Positions 20,666 to 30,480 of a stretch of 64,000 bases of DNA are shown here, one piece after another. The DNA lies in contig JALGQZ010000001.1 of the NCBI GenBank assembly GCA_023105745.1, positions 42,680,082-42,744,081 of the forward strand, given 5' to 3'. The DNA comes from Austropuccinia psidii (Eukaryota > Basidiomycota > Pucciniomycetes > Pucciniales > Sphaerophragmiaceae). The position numbers and the translations under genes were made by a program. A model generated the notes under the pieces. That model did not search any database and was not told where the DNA came from. It saw nothing but the letters and a program-made list of their open reading frames with translations. Position 1 is the first letter of the stretch, and every line of letters starts with the position of its first letter.

Positions 20666-22009
20666 TCAGGCTTTCCCCTGCTTGCTAGGGAAGCCTCTTG
20701 ATGATGACCCAGGCTTGTTCTGAGGTCTCTTGAAGCATTTTTCAATCGGGTGCTTTCCACCACAATAAGTACACAACCCCTCTTTAATCCTCCTCTCCTT
20801 TTCAGAACCAATTAATTTATTGTCCTTATTGAGGAGAGCAGCATGGGGCTTGTCCTTTGAAGCTTGAAATTGCTTGCCCTTCTTGTTCTTCTTCTGGTGA
20901 GACCTCTTTGAAGATGAGTTTTGAGGAGGCCTAGATTGATTGGATCCAATGACTGGAGGCTTCTTCTCTTGATTGCCACCCTTTTCTTTTTGCCTCTCAT
21001 GATATCTTGTGTCTAATTCTAAGGTGACATCCATAAGTTCTTGAAGAGTATCAAAAGTTCCAGGGTGAGAAGCCAACTGATCCAATAATATTGATTCCAA
21101 TCCTCTTCTGTAAACATGGATATAAGCTCTTTCCCCCCAATCTCCAATTCTTGACATTAAGCTTCTGAAATCTGCAATGTACAAGGAAACATGACCACTT
21201 TCCTTCATCCTCAAATTGTCCAACTCTTGTTCAGCTTTCCTGACTTCATTGGGGTCACCAAACAGAGTGAATAATTGAGATTCAAATAATGGCCAATTAT
21301 TGAGGAGGTAGGAAGGTTCTTCATTGGAAATATTTGAGAAATAGGGTTCAATCCACTTTCCAGCTCTACCAGTGAGAAAAGAAGTTGAGTAAGGAACTTT
21401 CTTCCTGTCAGAGAAGAAATTTGCTGGATCATTATGGAAGATTAATTGACAGGATTGGATAAATCCTCTCAATTTATGAGCTTGAGTACCATCAAAAGAA
21501 TCAGGTGCCTTCATGGATGGAGTCTTGAAAGCAGGGGCTTTGGAATTGTCCCTGGGAGCAACTGCTTGAGTGAGTTGCCCCATGAATTGAGTCATCTGCT
21601 CCATCATCTTGAGGAGACTTGGATCAGTTTGAGAGACAAAAGGTTGAATAGAAAGGGCTAGATTAGAACCCTGAGGCACCTCTGGAGCATTTGCCAAGGC
21701 ATCTGCCACTTCAGTTTCCCCAGAATCCTCCTCTTCCACAGACTCTTCCCCCTCTTCATCTTCAACTTCCCCTTGTCTTGCTCTTGCACCTTCAGACATG
21801 CCAGGGTAGCCACCCAAAAGTCCAGAGAAAGATCTTGATCTTCTAGATTTCATTCCACCTCTTCTTGAGGGTGCTGCTCTGTCCAAATTTGCACTCAGTT
21901 GATGAACTGATGGTGTGCGGTCAAGAGGAGCCCTTGCTGTAGGAGTGAGAACAGCTTGAATTCTTTGGGATCTAGTATTTTTGGCTGGGGGACTATGCTG
22001 AACTGGCAT
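20666..22009 (-). CDS. Family A Gag in A1
   Basis: An open frame of 447 residues starts MPVQHSPPAKNTRSQ. The frame is open 32 codons further upstream, but this ATG is the one shared with A0 and A2. It has a basic Arg/Ser patch (residues 49-60), an acidic Glu/Asp run (80-100), a capsid-like region from MKAPDSFDGTQ (about 167), and a C-terminal zinc knuckle CTYCGGKHPIEKC (about 413-425). The knuckle spacing is CX2CX3HX4C, one residue shorter than the usual CCHC box. It should form the particle and bind element RNA. The stop lies in an overlap with pol. Confidence 0.9.
   Translation of the reverse strand: MPVQHSPPAKNTRSQRIQAVLTPTARAPLDRTPSVHQLSANLDRAAPSRRGGMKSRRSRSFSGLLGGYPGMSEGARARQGEVEDEEGEESVEEEDSGETEVADALANAPEVPQGSNLALSIQPFVSQTDPSLLKMMEQMTQFMGQLTQAVAPRDNSKAPAFKTPSMKAPDSFDGTQAHKLRGFIQSCQLIFHNDPANFFSDRKKVPYSTSFLTGRAGKWIEPYFSNISNEEPSYLLNNWPLFESQLFTLFGDPNEVRKAEQELDNLRMKESGHVSLYIADFRSLMSRIGDWGERAYIHVYRRGLESILLDQLASHPGTFDTLQELMDVTLELDTRYHERQKEKGGNQEKKPPVIGSNQSRPPQNSSSKRSHQKKNKKGKQFQASKDKPHAALLNKDNKLIGSEKERRIKEGLCTYCGGKHPIEKCFKRPQNKPGSSSRGFPSKQGKA
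20672..20678 (-). promoter_or_regulatory. Altered -1 frameshift site in A1
   Basis: The position equivalent to GGGAAAA in A0 and A2 reads GGGGAAA here, with codons CAG GGG AAA GCC TGA. The substitution breaks A-site re-pairing in the -1 frame, so Pol output from this copy may be reduced. Confidence 0.5.
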
Positions 22010-22717
22010 TTTGAATAAAATGAAATAAAACTTGATGATACTTTGAATAAAATAAGGCTTGACCAAAACAATCAAATGAGAATCTTGATGAACTTGAGAA
22101 ATCAATCAATAGTCTTGAAGTGAATCAATATGAATAAATCTTGAAGAGTGAAAATGACAAAGTCAAATTCTTATGAACAATCAATTTCAATCAATAAGTA
22201 AAATCAAGTAAATCAAGTAAATTCAAAATCAAATCCATTAAGCCTTGAGGAATTCAATCAATATCTTCAAACATCAATTCAATTTTCTTGAGGAATCAGA
22301 TTCAAATCAATAAATCAAATCAAATCTTGAGGATAAATCAGCTATCTTGAGGAATCAAATCAAAGTCTTGAGGTGAAATCAATGTCTTGAGGAATCAATC
22401 AATAAATTTGAGAAATTTCTAAACCAAAATCAATGAATACCCCAAATCAATAAAAATCCCTGAATGATGAATCAAATAACCCAAATAATCCCACTCAAAT
22501 AACTTGAATTCAGACAAAAAGAGAAATGAGAATGATAAAGAATAAAGTGAAATGGTCAGCAGAATTTTTGAAATGAGAAAGAGAATCAATTTTCATTTTG
22601 AATGAAATGAATGAGATGAAAATTGATGAGAGAGAAAAAATCATAAAAAATCATGAAAAGATCATAATTGAAGAATGAGAGAAATGAATAAAATGAATAA
22701 AATAAAGAATCAAATAT
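22010..22717 (-). repeat. Low-complexity leader of A1
   Basis: AT-rich 5' leader made of drifting motifs such as CTTGAGGAATCAA and ATCAATCAAT on the plus strand. It has no reading frame of interest apart from an N-terminal extension of gag that I do not favour. Confidence 0.6.
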
Positions 22718-22733
22718 GAGTTAATTAATTTAA
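22718..22733 (-). promoter_or_regulatory. Self-priming type primer-binding site of A1
   Basis: The plus strand reads GAGTTAATTAATTTAA directly against the 5' LTR. Fourteen bases are the exact reverse complement of 23097-23110 within the LTR. There is no tRNA-like TGG at the junction. Confidence 0.7.
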
Positions 22734-23495
22734 TGTCACAGGGGCTCTTCGAAGTGAAGAGGGCCTGGCACTCAGTAAACTGGGACTCACTTATGGAGGG
22801 CTCAAAGATATGGTAAGAAGGAATACACTGAAGAGTGTTAAAGATAAATTGCTAAAAGAATAAATATAAGAAAAGCAGCAACAAGAAATAAGAGTAAGAA
22901 ATAGAAGAGCCAACCACAAACAAGTCCAAGTCCACTGTTTCAACCTGTCAGAATGGAAAGAGAAGGGTTAATAAGGATATGGCCACCCAACTCATACTGT
23001 ACAGGCGAAGAGAGAAAAGGCAAAGACTAACTTAAAATTAAATAATTATAATACCCAATTATAAGGATAAGAATAATTATAAAATAATAAATAAACTAAA
23101 TTAATTAACTGGGGAAAAGTCCCCAGGGGGGAGAAAGAGGGGCTGGTATATGTGGGAATCACCAGCCCTGATCCAGAGGAAGAATTTTCATGAGAGGATT
23201 GAATGATTGAATTGAGTCTGGCCAATACAGGTCCTGTACAGCTGTACAGAACCTGTACAAGAGGTGTGGTGTATTTGAGTGATCATACAGTTCCATACTG
23301 GTGTATTGAAACTGTATTGGGTGAATCCAACCTGTACAGGTATTGACAGGCTGTATTGATGTACCAAGCTGTATGCATGTTTCAGAATGAAGATTGCTGA
23401 AACTGAATGCTGATGCAGATACTGGATTTGCTGATTTGGGGTGTTTGAGTGGGTGTATGAATGAATACCCTTACCCCTGATGGATGGTTGTTACA
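22734..23495 (-). repeat. 5' LTR of A1 (762 bp)
   Basis: It has the same ends as the 3' LTR and is nearly identical to it, except for an extra 15 bases around 22775-22789 (GTAAACTGGGACTCA), close to the U5 end in element orientation. The palindrome CTGTACAGCTGTACAG at 23234-23249 lies in the inferred U3. Confidence 0.95.
23097..23152 (-). promoter_or_regulatory. Inferred core promoter and transcript start of A1
   Basis: In element orientation there is a TATA-like CATATA (23147-23152), then the inverted repeat CTGGGGA/TCCCCAG (about 23109-23126), then AGTTAATTAATTTA (23097-23110), which would be the RNA 5' end and self-primer. The spacing of about 37-40 bases from TATA to start is plausible for fungi. 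Inferred, not measured. Confidence 0.5.
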
Positions 23496-24686
23496 GAATT
23501 ACAAGAAAAATCATCAAAAATAGAGTTTTGATGATGTAATGAAATGCTCTTAAAATTTTAATAAGGACATTCCAGGATATCAGAATAAACTCTCAGAATA
23601 GCTGTAGCATGTATAACTTGAAAGGTATCAATGATCAAAGCTAAAGCTTAAATTTGATCATTTATGATCACTCACTTTAATCTTATTTTAAGCTTAACAG
23701 TCATATAAGTGATAAAACTGATGAATACTATTAGATTATGATTAATGATAATAAAATACACAAAGTTTAGGCTTCTGCCAAGCCTATGATGTCATCAAAA
23801 TTAGAGTTATAGTGATAACTCTAAATAATGGCATAATAATGAGATAAGATGGTTTGATCATGATGTAATCATCACCAAACCTTAAAATATTGATCATTTC
23901 TAGTAGAAAGCATCAGTACACGTCTACTAGAAGCCTTCTGAACTCTAGAAGGGAGTTATGTACTATAAATAGAGCTCTTTTTACTCTATTTTCCCCTCAG
24001 ACACATCAAAAACACTAAAATAATTGAATCAAAAGGTAAAGTCTTTATTCTTTATATATAAGACTTTTATATTATCAAAGACCAAATATCATCTTTATTA
24101 TAATCATTGATATTGATGTGAATAAATAAATTATTTAATTTTTTTGTTCAAAAATCTCTTCAACTCAATTTCCACATGAAAATTAAATGATATTTGTAAT
24201 TTCTCTATTTTTATTGTAAATACAGTTTGTCTAAATTGTATTGATATTATTCTGCCGCAAAATCTTTCAAAAGTATTACATTAAGTCTCAAAAGTAGGTG
24301 ATTTTTTCTTTTATAATAATTTCTCTTTATTATTATTTCTAATAATTCTTATATTAATATAAATAGTTTATATATTAATAAATAACTTTAATATTAGTAA
24401 TATTATTGTTATTAATTGTTTTTTTATTTATAAAAAACAATATTTCACACGTTTATTATTTGTTCGTAACAATAATAAAGTGCTTTTAAATATATTAATT
24501 ATCTTATATTAATATATTTATTTATTCTATTTATCTAATAATATAATCATTTTTACCACATACTTCTAATAATTCTTTATTATTATAATTATTTTTATCT
24601 TATTTATTTTATCTATAAGGACTATCATAGTACAATAAGTAAAATATTAGTAATTTTTACTTATTGTTTCATAGTCAAACCTTACA
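23496..24686 (+). repeat. D insertion in C1, right part
   Basis: This continues the sequence split by A1 and ends CAAACCTTACA, immediately followed by C1 pol (GTAAATTTGGATACAGG). It has TATAAATAG at 23965-23973 followed by a pyrimidine-rich stretch, which looks like a core promoter and fits an LTR. It shares its last ~375 bases with 30142-30480. No gene is visible. Confidence 0.55.
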
Positions 24687-27600
24687 CAACGTAAATTTGG
24701 ATACAGGGGCATTTTGTACTTGTGTAGGAAAAGATTATCTTCAAGCCATACTTCCTGGATGAAAGAACCATCTATTACCAATAGAAGGTGTACAATTTAG
24801 TAGTGCCAGTAATAATATGTACCCTTTGGGCATATTGGACACTAATCTTGTATTTCCACATCCAGCAGGAAGTGTAATAATGAAAACTGGGATAGTAGCA
24901 ATGGACAATTTAAACTCTCAGCACATCATTCTTGGAAATGATTACTTGAACATTTATGGTATTGACATCAAGATCCATAAAGACAGATATTTCACAATTG
25001 CAGAAAAAAAGAGACAAAAATTTGCTTTTTGCAATATGCCAAAGCAAATAGCTGTGATATCTTCTGTTGTAGATACTTATAAGGAAGAATTTTTGGATAA
25101 TCAACTTGTTGAAGCACAAATTAATCCATCATTATCACCAAAACTGAGGCATGACCTTATTGATGTGTTATACACATATAAGAATGCCTTTGCTTCTGAT
25201 AATGAACCAATAGGCACTATTAAAGGCCATGAAGCTGATATTACTCTTAATATTGACAGACAATACCCTCCAGTACTTAGAAAACCAGCTTATCCAGCCA
25301 GTCCCAGAGATAGAGAAGCCTTGGAAAAACATATCCAAGAGTTGATCCAACTTGGTGTATCAAGGAAAGTAGGCCATAATGAATAAATTGAAGTGACAAC
25401 ACCTGTTATTATTGCTTGGAACAATGATAAATCAAGGATGGTTGGAGATTTGAGAGCATTGAATACCTACACAGTTCCATATAGGTATCCAATTCCTAGA
25501 ACTCAAGAAACCTTGACTCAATCGTCTAAAGCCAAGTATATAACATCCATGGATGCATTGAAAGGCTCTCATGAAAATGTTTTGACACTCAAAAGTAAGA
25601 AATTACTTATAATTATCACCCACTGTGGTATTCATGAGTATCTTAGAATGCCATTTGGTATTAGTAATGCAACATCTTATTATCAAAGAAAGATGAATAC
25701 CATCTTCCCCACAGAGTTATATGAAGTATGACTTATCATTTGTATTGAGGATATTATCATCTGTTCTGACTCATGGTCTTTGCACCTTGAAAGACTTGCA
25801 AGAGTACTTGACAAAGTTACAGGAGTGAATATGAAGATTTCACTCAAGAAATGTAACTTTGGCTTTGAAGAACTTAAAGCTTTAGGACCTATTATTTTTG
25901 GTTTAAGCTTGGGTATTGACAAAAATAAACTGGAAGCAGTGTTACATAAGCCAATACCCCAGAATAAGAAAGAATTGATGTCTTTTCTTGGCTTTGCCAG
26001 TTATTACAGGAAACACCTGAAAGAATTTGCAATTATAGCCAAGTCACTCTATAGAATCTGTGATCAAAAGACAGTATTTGAGATGACACAGGAAAGAATT
26101 GAAGCTTATGAGAAGATAAGGAAAGCTCTTATGGAAGAACCTTTACTCCTGATTCCTGACTGGAATATAACTTTTAAATTGTACATTGATGCATGTGGAG
26201 ATGGATTACGGGCAGCCCTACATAAGGTCCAAATTATTGATGAAAAACCTACATAGGGACCAGTTTGTTACATCTCAAGACAAATCAAACCAACAGGAGC
26301 CAAATATGGTGCAAGCCAGATGGAGTGCTTATGTTTGGTATGGGCACTTAAGAAATTACACTATTATCTTTATCACAGTGTTTTTGTAGTGATAACTGAC
26401 TGTAAGGCCATTAAATCACTTCTTAACATGAAAACTCCCAACTAACATATGTTGAGATGGCAAATAGCCATTAAAGAATATAGAGGTAACATGAATATAG
26501 TTCATAAAACAGGAAAATTTCATAAGAATGTTTATGCACTTAGAAGGTGGGCATTAGCCAATACTCCTGATAACCCAGATTATGTACCTTTGGAAGAAGA
26601 ACCGCAGATTCCAATTGAAGGAATTAACATGACTGATATTGGGACTGAATTTTTTGAAGAAGTCAGAGAATATTGTAAGCAGGACAAGAATTGTCATATC
26701 TTGACTTCCTTGTTAGATAAATACTGCAAAGATACATCTTTAGTTAATGCACTGGATGAAGTTTGGAAGAATTCCTATTCTGAAGGAAGATTTCACTTGT
26801 TTGATGGGATAATTTACCACAGCACCAAAAATTCTTGTGTAATGACATTGTGTAACAGTTTTATTATCAATACCATTTTTCATAATTGCCATGATAGCAT
26901 CTACTGTGAACACATGTCAGAAGACAGAACACTTGAAAAAGTAAAGAACTGTGCGTGGTGGCCATCTTGGAGGAAAGAAACCATTGAATATTGCCATACC
27001 TGTGACAGATGTCAAAAAGCAAACACGAGTACAGGCGAGAAATTTGGACTTATGATCCATATTCAAGAACCAAAATTCCCTTGGGAAGTTTTTCACATGG
27101 ATTGGGTCACAGCACTTCCTCCAAGTGGTGACAAAAGCTATAATGCTTGTTTAGTCATTGTAGAAAGATATAGCTAAACTCCCATATTCTTACCATGTCA
27201 TAAATATGACACTGCTATGAATAAAGCTCTTCTTCTATGGAGTAGAGTCATTTCCCATACAGGATTATTTAAGAATATCATAAGTTACAGAGATCCCAGA
27301 TTCAAGTCTGCACTTTGGACCAATATTCACAGATTGTTTGGGACTAAGTTATTATTATCAAAAGCACATCACCCTCAAACAGATGGACTAGCAGAGAGAA
27401 TGATTCAAACTTTAGAGGACATGATCAGTAGATCCTGTGCTTATTTTTTAGAATTCAAAGGCTCAGATGGCTTTACCCATGACCGGTGCACTGTAATACC
27501 TGCATTAGGACTGGCATATAAGAAATAAGTCCATTCTTCTACAGGCCAAACTACTGCTATGTTAGAAAAAGGATGGAATACAAGACTCCCAGCAGACACA

Positions 27601-28193
27601 CTGAGGAAAGACTTGATTGAAATTCATCCTAAAGCTTTGAGCTTCAAGATAATGCTTGATAAAGTGAAACATCATGCAAAACAGAGTATGAATGACACTT
27701 TTGACTATGCAAAGCAGAAGTGGGACAAGAGTCACAAAGTACCAGACTTCGAAGTAGGGGACTTACTTCTGGTTCCAACCTTGAATTTTAATAATATCAA
27801 AGGCCCAAAGAAACTTAAAGATTCTTATTTAGGACCTTTTTTTATTGTTGCCTTACATGGAACCAATGCAGTTCAAGTGGAATTAAGTGGTGAATTGGAA
27901 AGTAACACCCCACCTTTCCCGTCAGCTCAATAAAGCCTTATCAACCAGCTGACAAAGAGCTGTTTCCTTTAAGAAACCGAACTACTTTGACTTTACCACC
28001 AGTGGAACAGAGTGAAGAAAAAAATATAAAGAGAATCATTAAAGAAAGGAGACTTAGGGGTAAAAATGAAAGAGAATATCTTGTCAGATATAGAAATCCA
28101 GTACATGAAGATGAATGGCTGGAAGAATCAGATATACCTGACTCAGAGAAACTCTTAAGAAGATTTAGACATGAAAGAAGGCCACAAGCCTGA
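24687..28193 (+). pseudogene. Decayed family C pol
   Basis: In order: protease VNLDTGAFCTCVG; reverse transcriptase, where the usual YIDD is CIED; RNase H; integrase zinc finger (HDSIYCEHM ... CHTCDRC); integrase core MDWVTALPP with SYRDPRF, where the expected catalytic Asp is Tyr; and a chromodomain-like end with REYLVRYRNPVHEDEW. In-frame stops occur at 25384, 25729, 26254, 27175 and 27526, among others, and a frameshift lies near 27930. Most breaks are single substitutions, and they include transversions, so there is no clear repeat-induced mutation signature. Confidence 0.9.
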
Positions 28194-28320
28194 ATATGTC
28201 TATAGATGTGCTTTAAATTACTTGATCTGAGTAATGTAAAGAGGTTGGACATGTGGTCATTAACCCCCTTTCCGGCCTTTTTCTTCTTGATACCATTAAT
28301 AAAATTGTACTACAATTTTC

Positions 28321-28338
28321 TTTTTTGGTGGGAGGGAA
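28321..28338 (+). promoter_or_regulatory. Polypurine tract of C1
   Basis: TTTTTTGGTGGGAGGGAA ends directly at the 3' LTR. B1 has the closely similar TTTTTTAGGGGGAGGGAA in the same place. Confidence 0.8.
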
Positions 28339-30141
28339 TGTGAACCTTGGAGTATATTTTACATACCCAAATGGGCCACAATTATCTTAAAAATAAATTC
28401 TGAACTACGCATAACCCATAGGTCATGAATAGATTTAAAATTCATCATTTTTGATTTCAGAAAAGATGAATAACGTTTCATTGAGTAAGTAAATACTTGG
28501 ATTTAAGGCCAGATTTGGATTCTACACAAAATCTCACCTAGGGTAGATCCATAGAGTGAATAAGCTTAAATCATCTCTTTGAGGTGGTGATATGGAAAAT
28601 ACTTCCATACCACATCATCAATACCAGATAAAAGATCTGTGATTTTTTTTCTCAATTTCACGCCAAAATAATGGGAATTTGAGAAATCCCATCTTACATA
28701 TACACTAAGAATAGTGTTATGCATAATTGTGGCACTTAATATTATGGTATTCTTACATACACTTTTGGTACACCCATAGTGGATATCTCACTTGAAGCCT
28801 GAATTTTTATTTTGACATATAAAATAGTCAAGGGGAACCAAAGACATCAAAGAGAGCAAGGGTAACCAACTTCTGAGGCCTCTGAGGAATGGACAGCTCC
28901 AAAGTTTTGATCCATTTCTGATCTTGGCCCAATTAGTAAACTAAAACCTTTTGGGAACTTGGTTACCAAGCCAAAACTTCATTATATCATAAGAAAATAG
29001 CAAATAAGCTGCTATTTTGACATTCCAAGGAGGTAAAGAGCAACTTAGACTCCTGTAACCATATCAGTTCTATGTAGAAATGAGGTACAAACTTCAAAAC
29101 TTCATTAAAAATAAAATTCTTAATGAATATTTCTGAAACTTTCAGGACCAATTTAGAACTGCGTAATTAATTTAAAAACCAAAAATAATCATACTTTTAT
29201 AAGTAAAACTAAACATCTTACTTACAGTCCATTTTTGATGATTCCACGTGAAATACTGAATCTTTGAAAATTCATAGAAAATACACTCTGTGATAAACTT
29301 TCCAATAACATTGATAAATTTGAGAAATAAATGATCATTTTGGAATAAAAGAAGATTCACAGTTTTTACTCCTTCTATTCTTAACCATAAATGGGTTGGT
29401 AGTCATGTAAAAGCATCAATTAAGTAATTATGATAATCTTATGTGACAACAGATGATGCAATCAATAATTAAAAAAATTATTGCTTTCTCACTCACTGGA
29501 TTTTCAATATGCACCATGGAATGACTCTGTGAACTGTCTTAGACTTAAAAGAGGCCTCCTCTTGCTGTTCTTTCCAAAGAATCACATTATTAAATTATAC
29601 CTTTATTACCAACAAGTAAGTATTAGTTGAAACCTTTCTTGAGTGTTTTATTCTTTCAGAATAAATCAGAAAAACTTGAAATAATAGAAATCACCTATAT
29701 ATTGTTTTAATCTTTCTATAAATCAATTTTGATGCTCACAATCCACAATTACCCATCAAATTTCTCTACTATTATCTTTCAATAAGTTCTTTGGAGTATT
29801 AGTGAGTGATTTATCTTAATTATTGAAGTTTTTCTCTAGTAATAGTTTTATTCAAGAGTTATCTTTTAATTATCCTTGTAAAAGATAATTATAAATTAAA
29901 ATAATTTTATTATTTTAATGAAGAAGTTTTTATTATTAAATTCTTCTTGTAATTGATTTTTGTAGAAAATTACTGCTTGCTGTTATAAACACTAGTAGTG
30001 TATAACAAGTAAAATAAATAATTGATTCTTTAATTATTTAATTGTTGCTATAGTAATTATTATTATTATATTTCATAAGAACAGTCATAGTACTGTTGAT
30101 TAATAGTAATATTATCAACAGTTTCATAGGAATATCTTACA
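28339..30141 (+). repeat. 3' LTR of C1 (1803 bp)
   Basis: It starts TGTGAACCTTGGAG and ends ATATCTTACA. It matches the solo LTR 61250-63158 along its length and the 5' LTR fragment 9013-9820. The start resembles that of family B LTRs (TGTGAGCCTTAGAGG), which suggests common ancestry. Confidence 0.88.
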
Positions 30142-30480
30142 TTATCCCTATTATTAGTATCAACCCTTCTTCAATTGATATAAATAGTATTTATATTAAT
30201 ATATAGCTTTAATATTGGTATCATTATAGTTATTAATTGTTTTTTAACAATGAAAAATAGTTTTTTATGCCTTGTTTATTTGTTGGTAAAATAATAAAGT
30301 GCTTTTACATCTCTTAATTATCACATTTTAATATACTTCTCTATGATATTATTTTTTTCATAATATAAATTATATTATTATAATTATTTTATCTTATTTA
30401 TTTTATTTATAAGGACATTCAGAGTACCACAAGTAAGATATTAGTAATTTTTACTTATTGTTTCACATTCAAACCTTACA
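30142..30480 (+). repeat. D repeat, 3' end fragment flanking C1
   Basis: It begins where the C1 LTR stops and ends AACCTTACA, matching the last part of 24310-24686. C1 therefore probably inserted into a D copy. The other half of that copy is not recognised. Confidence 0.5.

Larger units (their letters stand above)
13276..23495 (-). mobile_element. Complete Ty3/gypsy chromovirus A1 (family A)
   Basis: LTRs are at 13276-14022 (3') and 22734-23495 (5'). The flanking 5-mers are GAGTT (13271-13275) and GAATT (23496-23500), a target duplication with one change. Between the LTRs, in element order, are the primer-binding site, leader, gag, pol, an antisense gene and the polypurine tract. The LTRs share element-specific variants that differ from A2, so each pair was made by its own reverse transcription. 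Pol has one in-frame stop; gag and the antisense gene are open. It is inserted in D material within C1. Confidence 0.95.
9013..30141 (+). mobile_element. Decayed Ty3/gypsy chromovirus C1, split by nested insertions
   Basis: This plus-strand element has a truncated 5' LTR, primer-binding site, gag (10404 to about 12585), then pol (24687-28193), polypurine tract and complete 3' LTR. Gag stops inside the codons leading into the protease, and pol resumes at VNLDTGAF on the other side of about 12.1 kb of inserted D and A1 sequence. About ten codons seem to be missing at the junction. Many substitution stops and a few frameshifts show it is old. Confidence 0.85.

Noticed and set aside
22010..22105. 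32-codon N-terminal extension of A1 Gag
   Set aside because: It lies in low-complexity leader, is absent from A2 and A0, and the ATG of MPVQHS is the shared start.
24687..28193. Repeat-induced point mutation as cause of the C1 stops
   Set aside because: Several stops compared with related copies need transversions (for example GAA to TAA), and A2 also has transversion stops. A directional C-to-T bias is not evident by eye.
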